From: Pseudomonadota bacterium
GTDB taxonomy: Bacteria; Myxococcota_A; Polyangia; Polyangiales; Sandaracinaceae
NCBI GenBank assembly: GCA_023427125.1
Contig: JAEZBP010000891.1
Coordinates: 1 to 5,635, forward strand
DNA: 5,635 nucleotides
Direction of reading: 5' to 3'
Shown: piece by piece, positions 1-4,692 of the stretch
Layout of the letters: each line of letters starts with the position of its first letter
How positions within the stretch are numbered: position 1 is the stretch's first letter
Position numbers and translations under genes: made by a program
Notes under the pieces: generated by a model
Told to the model about the DNA's origin: nothing
Database searches by the model: none
Seen by the model: the letters and a program-made list of their open reading frames with translations, nothing else

Positions 1-242
1 GCCTCGGCCTTGGCGCGCGCCTCGTCCTCGCTCCGCGTAACGTCGGCCGAGGCGGCGACCGCCCCCTGCCCCGCGACGACGACGACCTGCGCGCAGGCCT
101 CGTCCTCGACGGGCGCGGGCGCCTCGACGGGCGGCGGCTCTCGCGGAGGCGCGGTGGGCGCCGGCGCAGGCTGCTCTTCTCCTCCGCACGCGGCGAGCGC
201 GATCAGCGCGCCGAACACGAGGCTCTTCGCTCGAGGGTCCAT
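1..242 (-). CDS. Lipoprotein, probable parvulin-type (PpiC) peptidyl-prolyl isomerase, N-terminal part only
   Basis: Eighty codons are visible before the gene leaves the window at the left edge. The protein begins MDPRAKSLVFGALIALAACG, a lipoprotein signal with a lipobox LAAC (residues 16-19), so Cys19 should be lipidated and the protein anchored in the cell envelope. A Pro/Ala/Glu-rich linker follows (about 22-48). From residue 49 the sequence reads ACAQVVVVAGQGAVAAS, then DVTRSEDEARAKAE. This strand-then-helix pattern is how many parvulin rotamase domains in myxobacterial lipoproteins begin (xxxHILVA..GA..A...TRS.EEA...A). If correct, it helps fold secreted or outer-membrane proteins. The catalytic part lies outside the window, so the assignment rests on this short stretch. 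It sits 45 bp downstream of the 234-aa gene on the same strand and may be cotranscribed with it. There is no Shine-Dalgarno sequence; a TAGCAT box lies 7 nt before the ATG. Confidence 0.6.
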   Translation of the reverse strand, partial: MDPRAKSLVFGALIALAACGGEEQPAPAPTAPPREPPPVEAPAPVEDEACAQVVVVAGQGAVAASADVTRSEDEARAKAE

Positions 243-249
243 GGGCCGG

Positions 250-255
250 ATGCTA
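250..255 (-). promoter_or_regulatory. Possible -10 box (TAGCAT) just before the lipoprotein gene
   Basis: On the minus strand TAGCAT (4 of 6 to TATAAT) lies 7 nt before the ATG at 242, in the 45-bp gap between the two minus-strand genes. No convincing -35 is visible. The spacing would give a leaderless or nearly leaderless transcript, as proposed for other genes here. The gene may instead simply be read through from upstream. Confidence 0.25.
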
Positions 256-287
256 TCGCACCTCTGGCCCGAAGATCGCTCCGGGCC

Positions 288-992
288 TCACGGACCGGCG
301 GCGTTCATCTGCTCGGGGGTGGCGACGGGGAAGCGCTCGAGCTGGGCCGGATCGCGGACCGGGCGGCACGCGGCCATGGCGAGCGAGCGGCCGATGACGT
401 CGCTCGGCGCGATGTAGAGGGTGACGCTGACGCGCTCGCCGGCGACGAGGAAGATGTCGCTCACGGTCGTCTCGCCGTGCCGCCAGGTGAAGCGCCGGGT
501 CGGGACGCCGCCCGTCTGCGGGCAGTCCCAGATGCCGCTGGGGCTGCCGTACTGCGCGTTCATGGCCGCGAGGTGCGGGGCGACGGCGCTCAAGCTGGGC
601 AGGAGGCTGAGGACCTGCACGCGCTCGAGGGCGTCGTCCGGCTCCGCGAAGACGTAGACGGCGCGCGCGCCGTTCGGGAAGCGCTCCTCGAAGACGATCT
701 TGTCGGGCTCGGGGTTTCGCGTGGAGAGGTCGGGGGCCATCTGCGGGCGCGCGGCGCGCGCGCGATCGAGCGGCATGCCGAGGTAGACGCCCTCGAGCAG
801 CTCGGGGATGAGCTCCTCGCTCTCGCGACGAAGGCGCGTGAGCCGGCGCTCCTCGCGCGCCTCCTCCGCCTCGCGCTCGGCCTGCTCGGCCGCTCGCTGC
901 TGCGCGTCGCGATGCTCGAGCCACGCGCGCACCCCGAAGGCGCCGCCGAGGACGAGGGCGAGCCCGATCAGCCAGGGGAGGTGGCGCTTCAT
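288..992 (-). CDS. Uncharacterised membrane-anchored coiled-coil protein (234 aa)
   Basis: I do not recognise a named family. Starting at the ATG at 992 the protein has one N-terminal hydrophobic segment after KRH (about residues 5-23, PWLIGLALVLGGAFGV), which should be a signal-anchor with the rest outside the cytoplasm. A highly charged Glu/Arg/Gln/Ala helix follows (about 26-62), typical of a coiled coil. A compact C-terminal domain (about 63-234) begins LLEGVYLGMPLDRARA. That G(x)GM...R pattern resembles the start of BamE/SmpA-like envelope domains, and MNAQYGSPSG later fits the same style, but this is only a resemblance. There are just two Cys in the domain (157 and 209), which could form a disulfide. 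An upstream GTG-type extension to 1040 is possible but would precede the hydrophobic segment and cross the putative promoter. It is divergent from the GlgA-like gene and upstream of the probable parvulin lipoprotein, so an envelope role is a reasonable inference. Confidence 0.8.
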   Translation of the reverse strand: MKRHLPWLIGLALVLGGAFGVRAWLEHRDAQQRAAEQAEREAEEAREERRLTRLRRESEELIPELLEGVYLGMPLDRARAARPQMAPDLSTRNPEPDKIVFEERFPNGARAVYVFAEPDDALERVQVLSLLPSLSAVAPHLAAMNAQYGSPSGIWDCPQTGGVPTRRFTWRHGETTVSDIFLVAGERVSVTLYIAPSDVIGRSLAMAACRPVRDPAQLERFPVATPEQMNAAGP

Positions 993-1000
993 GGGCGCGG

Positions 1001-1030
1001 AGCATACGCCGCTCCGGCGTCGCCTGGCAC
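1001..1030 (-). promoter_or_regulatory. Putative promoter for the 234-aa membrane protein gene
   Basis: On the minus strand GTGCCA (1030-1025; 4 of 6 to TTGACA) is followed by an 18-nt spacer and TATGCT (1006-1001; 4 of 6 to TATAAT). The -10 ends 8 nt before the ATG at 992, predicting a transcript that starts at or within a few bases of the start codon. No Shine-Dalgarno sequence lies before this ATG, which agrees with a leaderless message. This is motif reading only. Confidence 0.4.
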
Positions 1031-1054
1031 GCAGCCGCACCTCCGGTGTATGGT
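1025..1054 (+). promoter_or_regulatory. Putative promoter for the GlgA-like gene
   Basis: TATGGT (1049-1054; 4 of 6 to TATAAT) lies 9 nt before the ATG at 1064. The candidate -35, TGGCAC (1025-1030) at an 18-nt spacing, is poor and is the same site read on the other strand for the divergent gene. If real, transcription would begin near 1061, giving a very short leader and excluding the GTG at 1046 as a start. Confidence 0.35.
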
Positions 1055-1063
1055 CCGCGGCTC

Positions 1064-2500
1064 ATGCGTCTCTTGTTCGTCACACCCGAGGTCACTCCCT
1101 ACAGCGGCGCGTCGCCGGTCGGCGATGCGTGCTGGGCGCTCCCCAAGGCCCTCAAGGGCCGCGGTCACGACGTCACGATCCTCGCGCCCCTCTACGGCTT
1201 CATCGACCCCGCGTCGCGCTCGCTCGCGCGCCGGCTGCGCAAGGTGACCGTGTCGCTCGGCGACGAGAAGTGCGCGTTCGAGGTCTACGACGCGCGCACG
1301 CCCGCCGGCATCGAGGTGATGTTCCTCGGGCACGAGACGCTCTTCCGCCCGTGCACGTCGGTGCCGACCGGGAGCGATCCGGAGGACGGCGTGCGCTTCG
1401 CGGCGTTCTGCAAGGCGGCCATCGAGGTGGCCCGCGCGGACGAGAAGGGCTTCGACGCGATCCACTGCCACGACTGGCCCGCCGCGCTGGTGCCGGTGCT
1501 GGCCAAGCTCGAGCAGCTCGAGCTGAAGACCGTGCTGACGGTGCACGACGCGAAGAGCCAGGGCCTCTTCGGCCGCGAGCTCCTGTCGAAGGTGGGGCTC
1601 CCCGGCGTGCTCTTCTCGATCGACGGGCTCGAGTTCTTCGGCAAGGCCTGCCTGCTCAAGGGCGGGATCCTCGAGGCCGATCGCGTGACGACGGTGTCTC
1701 CCTCGTATGCGCGCGAGCTGACGCTCGAGGGCGGCGCCGCCGGGCTCGAGGGCGTGTTCCGGCAGCGCGAGAAGGAGCTGACCGGCATCACCGGCGGGGT
1801 CGACGTGGCGGTGTGGAACCCCGCGACCGACGCGCACCTCGAGTCGCGCTTCGATCCGATGGGCCTCGCCGGCAAGCAGCGGAGCAAGGCCGGGCTGCAG
1901 CGCGATCTCGAGCTGCCGATTCGCGAGGACGTGGCGCTGATCGGGGTGATCGGCGCGCTCCATCCGTCGACCGGGCTCGACGCGCTCGCGCGGATCATCG
2001 GCCGCGTGATGCACAACGACGTGCAGGTCGCGGTGATCAGCCACGGGCCGGAGGACGAGTCGCTCGTCACGGTGCTCAAGGAGCACGCGCGGCGCTGGCC
2101 GGATCGGCTCGCCGTCCGCACCTCCCCGAGCGACGCGCTCTTGCACCGCGCGCTCGCGGGCAGCGACTTCGTGATCGTCCCGCCGCTCGCGACCCCGGGC
2201 GAGTCGACGCAGATGCGCGCCCAGCGCTACGGCGCGCTGCCGATCGGCCGCGCGATGGGCGCGGTCGCCGACACGGTGGTCGACTGCGACGCGAAGCTCA
2301 CGACGGGCAACGGCTTCCTGTACGCGCCGGCCGAGGGCGAGGCGGGCAGCGACGAGGCGCTGCTCGCCGCGGTGCAGCGCGCGGCCTCCGCGTACACCAA
2401 GCGCCCGGCCTTCGAGCGGGTGCGCGCCCGCGCGATGCGGGCCGATCTCGGCTGGGAGCGCGCCGCGTACCTGTACGAGCGCCTCTACGAGTCGCTGTGA
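1064..2500 (+). CDS. Glycogen synthase-like protein (GlgA/GT5 family) with a degenerate active site
   Basis: At 478 aa it matches the size of bacterial GlgA (E. coli 477) and aligns by eye over its full length with almost unchanged numbering. GlgA moves glucose from ADP-glucose to a growing glycogen chain in the cytoplasm. Retained landmarks are LLFVTPEVTP (3-12), ALPKAL (25-30), HCHDW (134-138, Asp137), TVH (159-161, His161), ADRVTTVSPSYARE (205-218) and WNPATD (251-256). Many catalytic positions are replaced. KTGGL at 15-19 is GASPV, so Lys15 is Gly. The R..(S/T)QKG loop is ALHPSTG (298-304), so Arg300 and Lys305 equivalents are Ala298 and Thr303. RFEPCG is LATPGE (375-380), so Glu377 is Thr and Cys379 is Gly. 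RTGGLADTV is RAMGAVADTV. It may be an inactive, regulatory or altered-specificity paralogue; the frame is intact, so decay is unlikely. The ATG at 1064 begins exactly where GlgA does, so I prefer it to GTG 1046. Confidence 0.88.
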   Translation: MRLLFVTPEVTPYSGASPVGDACWALPKALKGRGHDVTILAPLYGFIDPASRSLARRLRKVTVSLGDEKCAFEVYDARTPAGIEVMFLGHETLFRPCTSVPTGSDPEDGVRFAAFCKAAIEVARADEKGFDAIHCHDWPAALVPVLAKLEQLELKTVLTVHDAKSQGLFGRELLSKVGLPGVLFSIDGLEFFGKACLLKGGILEADRVTTVSPSYARELTLEGGAAGLEGVFRQREKELTGITGGVDVAVWNPATDAHLESRFDPMGLAGKQRSKAGLQRDLELPIREDVALIGVIGALHPSTGLDALARIIGRVMHNDVQVAVISHGPEDESLVTVLKEHARRWPDRLAVRTSPSDALLHRALAGSDFVIVPPLATPGESTQMRAQRYGALPIGRAMGAVADTVVDCDAKLTTGNGFLYAPAEGEAGSDEALLAAVQRAASAYTKRPAFERVRARAMRADLGWERAAYLYERLYESL

Positions 2501-2512
2501 GGAGCTCCCGTT

Positions 2513-2547
2513 CGTCCTGAGCGCGGCTCGCGCACACGCTCAGGGCG
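2513..2547. terminator. Putative bidirectional terminator hairpin between convergent genes
   Basis: CCTGAGCG (2516-2523) and CGCTCAGG (2537-2544) are perfect 8-bp inverted arms around a 13-nt loop. The stem extends by a T-G wobble and two more Watson-Crick pairs to 2513/2547, giving 11 pairs. It starts 13 nt after the GlgA-like stop codon and ends 21 nt before the tsaB stop on the other strand, the expected place for a shared terminator. There is no T-tract on either side, so it is not a classic intrinsic terminator; T-poor hairpins are usual in very GC-rich genomes. Confidence 0.5.
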
Positions 2548-2567
2548 GTTGGGTGTTACCTAGCGAG

Positions 2568-3257
2568 TCAGGTGCCGGGCAGGACGGCGGCGGCGCCGCG
2601 GACGTAGAGGGGCTCGAGCGCGGCGCGATCGTCGGGGCCGTGGGCCGCGAGGCGCTCCTCGGCCTCGAGCGCGAGGATGGCGGCGCGGGGCGCGTCGAAG
2701 AGCGGCGGGAGGATCTCGAGCGCGGGATCGACGGCCTCGGGGTAGCGGCGCAGGCCCGAGCCGCAGGTGACGACACTGGCGACGACACCGGCGGAGGGGA
2801 GGGCGGCGCGCAGGGTCGCGAAGGCCTCGCTCGGCAGCGCGTGGAAGGGCGCGACGCGCTCGAGGAGGCCGGCGCCGGCTCGCTCGTAGGCCGCGGCGTA
2901 GACCTCGCCCTTGTGCGCGTCGACGACCGGGACGACCCACGCGCCGGGGGCGGCGCGGGCGATCGCCCGGAGCGAGGAGACGCCGACCAGCGGGCGATCG
3001 AGGGCGTGGGCGAGGCCCTTGGCGGTCGCGAGGCCGATGCGGGTGCCGGTGAACGATCCGGGGCCGACGCCGACCGCGATGAGCTCGACGTCCTCCTTCG
3101 CGAGGCCGGCGTGATCGAGCGCGGCGCCGATCAGGGGGAGCAGGGTCTCGCCGTGGCGCGCCCGGACCTTCGCGCCGAGCTCCGCGCACAGCGCTCCGTC
3201 GATCACCACCGCCACCGAGCCGAGATCGGTCGAGGTATCCATCGCGAGGACCCGCAC
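2568..3257 (-). CDS. tsaB: tRNA threonylcarbamoyladenosine biosynthesis protein TsaB
   Basis: TsaB is the non-catalytic ASKHA-fold partner of TsaD. With TsaE, and TsaC supplying threonylcarbamoyl-AMP, it makes t6A at position 37 of tRNAs that read ANN codons, in the cytoplasm. Seen in the protein: MRVLAMDTSTDLGSVAV at the N-terminus (strand 1 and the DTST loop, residues 7-10), RHGETLLPLI (34-43), the strongly conserved GVGPGSFTGTRIG (63-75), DAHKGEVYAA (113-122, family D.R.GEVY) and PLYVR (216-220) near the C-terminus. The length of 229 aa agrees with E. coli TsaB (231). I chose the GTG at 3257 because TsaB proteins start M-(R/K)-x-L-A-x-D-T; the ATG at 3242 would delete the first beta strand. 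It is convergent with the GlgA-like gene and alone in its unit. A TTGACC-N17-TACCGC element lies 7 nt upstream and there is no Shine-Dalgarno sequence. Confidence 0.95.
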   Translation of the reverse strand: MRVLAMDTSTDLGSVAVVIDGALCAELGAKVRARHGETLLPLIGAALDHAGLAKEDVELIAVGVGPGSFTGTRIGLATAKGLAHALDRPLVGVSSLRAIARAAPGAWVVPVVDAHKGEVYAAAYERAGAGLLERVAPFHALPSEAFATLRAALPSAGVVASVVTCGSGLRRYPEAVDPALEILPPLFDAPRAAILALEAEERLAAHGPDDRAALEPLYVRGAAAVLPGT

Positions 3258-3264
3258 CCGGCGA

Positions 3265-3293
3265 GCGGTAAGCCGAGCGCGCGCGGGGGTCAA
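3265..3293 (-). promoter_or_regulatory. Putative promoter for tsaB
   Basis: On the minus strand TTGACC (3293-3288; 5 of 6 to TTGACA) is followed by a 17-nt spacer and TACCGC (3270-3265), a weak -10. The -10 ends 7 nt before the GTG at 3257, predicting a leaderless message. The same layout, with the same bases CT just before the TA, occurs upstream of miaE. Confidence 0.45.
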
Positions 3294-3345
3294 GGACCGG
3301 CGGCGGGAGCCTCGCCGGCCAGGTGCCCGAGACCGTGATTTCCAG

Positions 3346-3374
3346 TGGTTTCGGATCGTTCGGCGCTCTAGGAT
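3346..3374 (+). promoter_or_regulatory. Weak candidate promoter for the two-gene membrane protein operon
   Basis: The stretch from about 3335 to 3382 is noticeably richer in A and T than its surroundings. It holds TAGGAT (3369-3374; 4 of 6 to TATAAT), preceded at 17 nt by TGGTTT (3346-3351), a poor -35. Transcription would start near 3381, which favours the ATG at 3415 over the ATG at 3373. The rest of the 157-bp gap (3258-3414) holds the tsaB promoter and a short GC-rich inverted repeat CCGGCG/CGCCGG (3297-3318), and nothing else that I can support. Confidence 0.25.
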
Positions 3375-3414
3375 GTTGAATCGACGGGGGCGGGCCACCG
3401 TCATCGACGACCTC

Positions 3415-3888
3415 ATGAGCGCGCCCACCCGTTTCGACTTCGACTCACGCCAGACGCGCGTCGTCGCCGACTTCTCGCGGTGGATGGGGCTGCTCGGGCG
3501 CTTCCAGATCGTCGGCGCGACCGTCCTCTTCATGATCCTGCTGGCGGTGGCCGCGCTGGTCACGACCGCCGAGGTGCTCGAGCCGGCCGCGGGGCCGACC
3601 CCCGAGGCGCCGCTCGTGAGCATCGGCGAGGTGTCGCGGACGGGGATCGGCGTCGTGGTCGCGGGGGTCGTCGCGTTCACGCTGGTCTTCCTGCGCGGCG
3701 GGATGCTGCTGGTCTCCGCGGCCGAAGATCTCGACACGGTGATCGCGAAGGAGAAGCGCGACGAGAGCTCGCTCGAGACCGCGCTCCGCAAGCTGCGATC
3801 GTACTTCGTGATCGAGTCGATCCTGATGACGGCGATCGCCGCGGCGACCTACGCGGCGACCATCGCCGGCTGGCCGGGGACCGGATGA
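3415..3888 (+). CDS. Small integral membrane protein, three predicted TM segments, unknown function
   Basis: Starting at the ATG at 3415 this is a 157-aa protein. Hydrophobic segments lie at about residues 31-51 (QIVGATVLFMILLAVAALV), 77-99 (with GVVVAGVVAFTLVFL) and 132-151 (VIESILMTAIAAATYAATI). Between the second and third is a charged loop (102-129: EDLD..AKEKRDESS..ALRKLRS). The layout RWMG..G before TM1 and ALRKLRSYF before TM3 recalls small uncharacterised bacterial membrane families of the DUF5362 type, but I cannot confirm this without a profile search. The next gene overlaps it by 4 bp (ATGA) and encodes a protein with the same three-segment plan, so they are cotranscribed and probably work together. 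An alternative start at 3373 would add 14 residues of basic sequence; I prefer 3415 because the only -10-like box (3369-3374) overlaps the earlier ATG. Confidence 0.8.
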   Translation: MSAPTRFDFDSRQTRVVADFSRWMGLLGRFQIVGATVLFMILLAVAALVTTAEVLEPAAGPTPEAPLVSIGEVSRTGIGVVVAGVVAFTLVFLRGGMLLVSAAEDLDTVIAKEKRDESSLETALRKLRSYFVIESILMTAIAAATYAATIAGWPGTG

Positions 3889-4607
3889 GCGACGAGCCCG
3901 GCAACGCGCGGAGCGACGGAGGGACGGAGCCGCCCGAGCGGCCCTCCGGTCTCCCGGAGGTCAAGAGCGAGGCGCGCATGCGCACGCCGGTCCCCGAGAG
4001 CAAGGCTGGCGAGAGCAGGGCTGGCGAGAGCAAGGCCGAGGACGGGCGGGTCTCGCTGAGGCCGCGGCGCGACGAGACGCCGGCCAAGGTGACCGAGTCG
4101 CGACCGCCGGGGCTCTTGAACATGACCACCTCGGTCCGGCGGCGGCTGATGCTGGTGCTCGACGACGACGAGCGCGCGAGCCAGCCGCCGCCCGCCGATC
4201 CCTCGGCGCCCCCCAAGCTGCCGCCCCGCGCCGAGGCGCCGCTCGGCCTCGACGCGTCGGAGCGGACCATCCTGCGCTCGCTCGCCCGCTGGGTCGCGTT
4301 CACCGGGCTGATGACCCTGACGGTCGGCGCGCTCACCGGCCTCAGCTACTTCACGGGCACCGGCACCGTCGCGCACGTGGTCGTCGGGATCCTCGCCTGT
4401 GCGCTCGCGTTCTGGCTGCTGGGCGCCGCGCTCTCGTTCCGGCGGGTGGGCAACCCGAAGCCGAGCATGCGCCCGCGCCACCACATGATCGCCGGCTTCG
4501 GCCTGCTCCGGAGCGCGCTCCTCCTCAAGGCGGTGCTCCTCTTCGCCGCGCTGGCCCTCTCGTGCGTCACGTTCTCGCTGGCGGGCTCGCTCCTCTTCCT
4601 CTTGTGA
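3885..4607 (+). CDS. Membrane protein with long disordered N-terminal tail; likely paralogue of the preceding gene
   Basis: This is a 240-aa protein. Residues 1-120 are rich in Pro, Glu, Ser, Arg and Ala and look disordered. They include a five-residue repeat (38-52, ESKAG-ESRAG-ESKAE) and one island that could fold as a helix, GLLNMTTSVRRRLMLVL (76-92), followed by an acidic DDDE. Three hydrophobic segments follow at about 136-156, 162-184 and 212-239, ending flush with the C-terminus. The membrane part resembles the preceding protein: ASERTILRSLARWVAFTGL (124-142) against DSRQTRVVADFSRWMGLLG in the neighbour, a short FRR-containing loop after TM2, and LRSALLLKAVL against LRSYFVIESIL at TM3. 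The function is unknown. The tail, presumably cytoplasmic, may bind a partner. The start ATG overlaps the previous stop (ATGA), indicating translational coupling. Confidence 0.85.
   Translation: MSDEPGNARSDGGTEPPERPSGLPEVKSEARMRTPVPESKAGESRAGESKAEDGRVSLRPRRDETPAKVTESRPPGLLNMTTSVRRRLMLVLDDDERASQPPPADPSAPPKLPPRAEAPLGLDASERTILRSLARWVAFTGLMTLTVGALTGLSYFTGTGTVAHVVVGILACALAFWLLGAALSFRRVGNPKPSMRPRHHMIAGFGLLRSALLLKAVLLFAALALSCVTFSLAGSLLFLL
3996..4040 (+). repeat. Three tandem copies of a 15-bp in-frame repeat
   Basis: Three successive units of the form GAGAGCAAGGCTGGC run 3996-4010, 4011-4025 (one base change, giving R for K) and 4026-4040 (last bases diverged to CCGAG). They encode ESKAG-ESRAG-ESKAE in the disordered tail. 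Since the unit is a multiple of three, slippage would alter tail length without a frameshift. Confidence 0.85.
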
Positions 4608-4619
4608 CCGCCGGCGCGC

Positions 4620-4648
4620 TTGACCGTGGGGGGCGCGGAGCTTAGCGT
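4620..4648 (+). promoter_or_regulatory. Putative promoter for miaE-lepB
   Basis: TTGACC (4620-4625; 5 of 6 to TTGACA) is followed by a 17-nt spacer and TAGCGT (4643-4648; 3 of 6 to TATAAT, with T, A and the final T kept). Transcription would start near 4655, leaving a leader of about 38 nt before the ATG at 4693. The element closely matches the tsaB promoter in sequence and spacing. It starts 12 bp after the stop of the upstream membrane gene. Confidence 0.5.
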
Positions 4649-4656
4649 TCCGCGCC
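4632..4656. repeat. Inverted repeat overlapping the miaE promoter -10; operator or terminator
   Basis: GGCGCGGA (4632-4639) and TCCGCGCC (4649-4656) are perfect 8-bp arms around the 9-nt loop GCTTAGCGT, which contains the candidate -10. It could be an operator, or a hairpin terminator for the membrane-protein operon that ends at 4607. A pyrimidine-rich stretch with CCCCCTTTCGCTT follows at 4664-4676. Sequence alone does not decide between them. Confidence 0.5.
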
Positions 4657-4692
4657 GGCCCAACCCCCTTTCGCTTGGCCGGCGTCGCACGA

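Larger units (their letters stand above)
996..1059. repeat. Long-spaced inverted repeat spanning the divergent promoter region
   Basis: The left arm CGCGGAGCATAC (996-1007) and right arm GTATGGTCCGCG (1048-1059) are inverted copies matching at 11 of 12 positions, with a 40-bp spacer. Each arm ends 3-4 nt before a start codon (ATG at 992 on minus, ATG at 1064 on plus). Each contains a TATGsT box. The simplest reading is a matched pair of -10 regions for divergent genes; a shared regulator or initiation signal is another. A smaller perfect hairpin, ACGCCG-CTC-CGGCGT (1006-1020), lies inside. Confidence 0.6.

Noticed and set aside
1025..1039. Sigma-54-like site starting TGGCACG
   Set aside because: The GG to GC distance is one base short of the required -24/-12 spacing and the TTGC half is CGCA, so it is probably chance.
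1046..1063. GTG start six codons upstream for the GlgA-like gene
   Set aside because: GlgA proteins start directly with the first beta strand, as at 1064, and the GTG abuts the candidate -10 box.
989..2146. 385-codon antisense frame opposite the GlgA-like gene
   Set aside because: The composition is that of an antisense shadow (His/Arg/Glu/Ala rich) without recognisable domains; the plus-strand frame matches GlgA along its full length.
808..2520. 570-codon open frame on the plus strand
   Set aside because: It overlaps the GlgA-like gene in another frame, encodes Arg/Ala/Gly-rich low-complexity sequence and has no family motif. It is a by-product of GC-rich codon use.
2553..3338. 261-codon plus-strand frame over tsaB
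   Set aside because: It is Gly/Ala/Arg/Glu-rich antisense sequence; the minus-strand frame is clearly TsaB.
3258..3791. N-terminal extension of tsaB to 3791 (407-aa frame)
   Set aside because: TsaB is about 230 aa and its conserved first strand starts at 3257. The extension is low-complexity and antisense to the membrane-protein gene.
4675..4692. TTG start six codons upstream for miaE
   Set aside because: MiaE proteins start at the MLGL-type sequence and the ATG at 4693 gives exactly this; TTG is the rarer choice.
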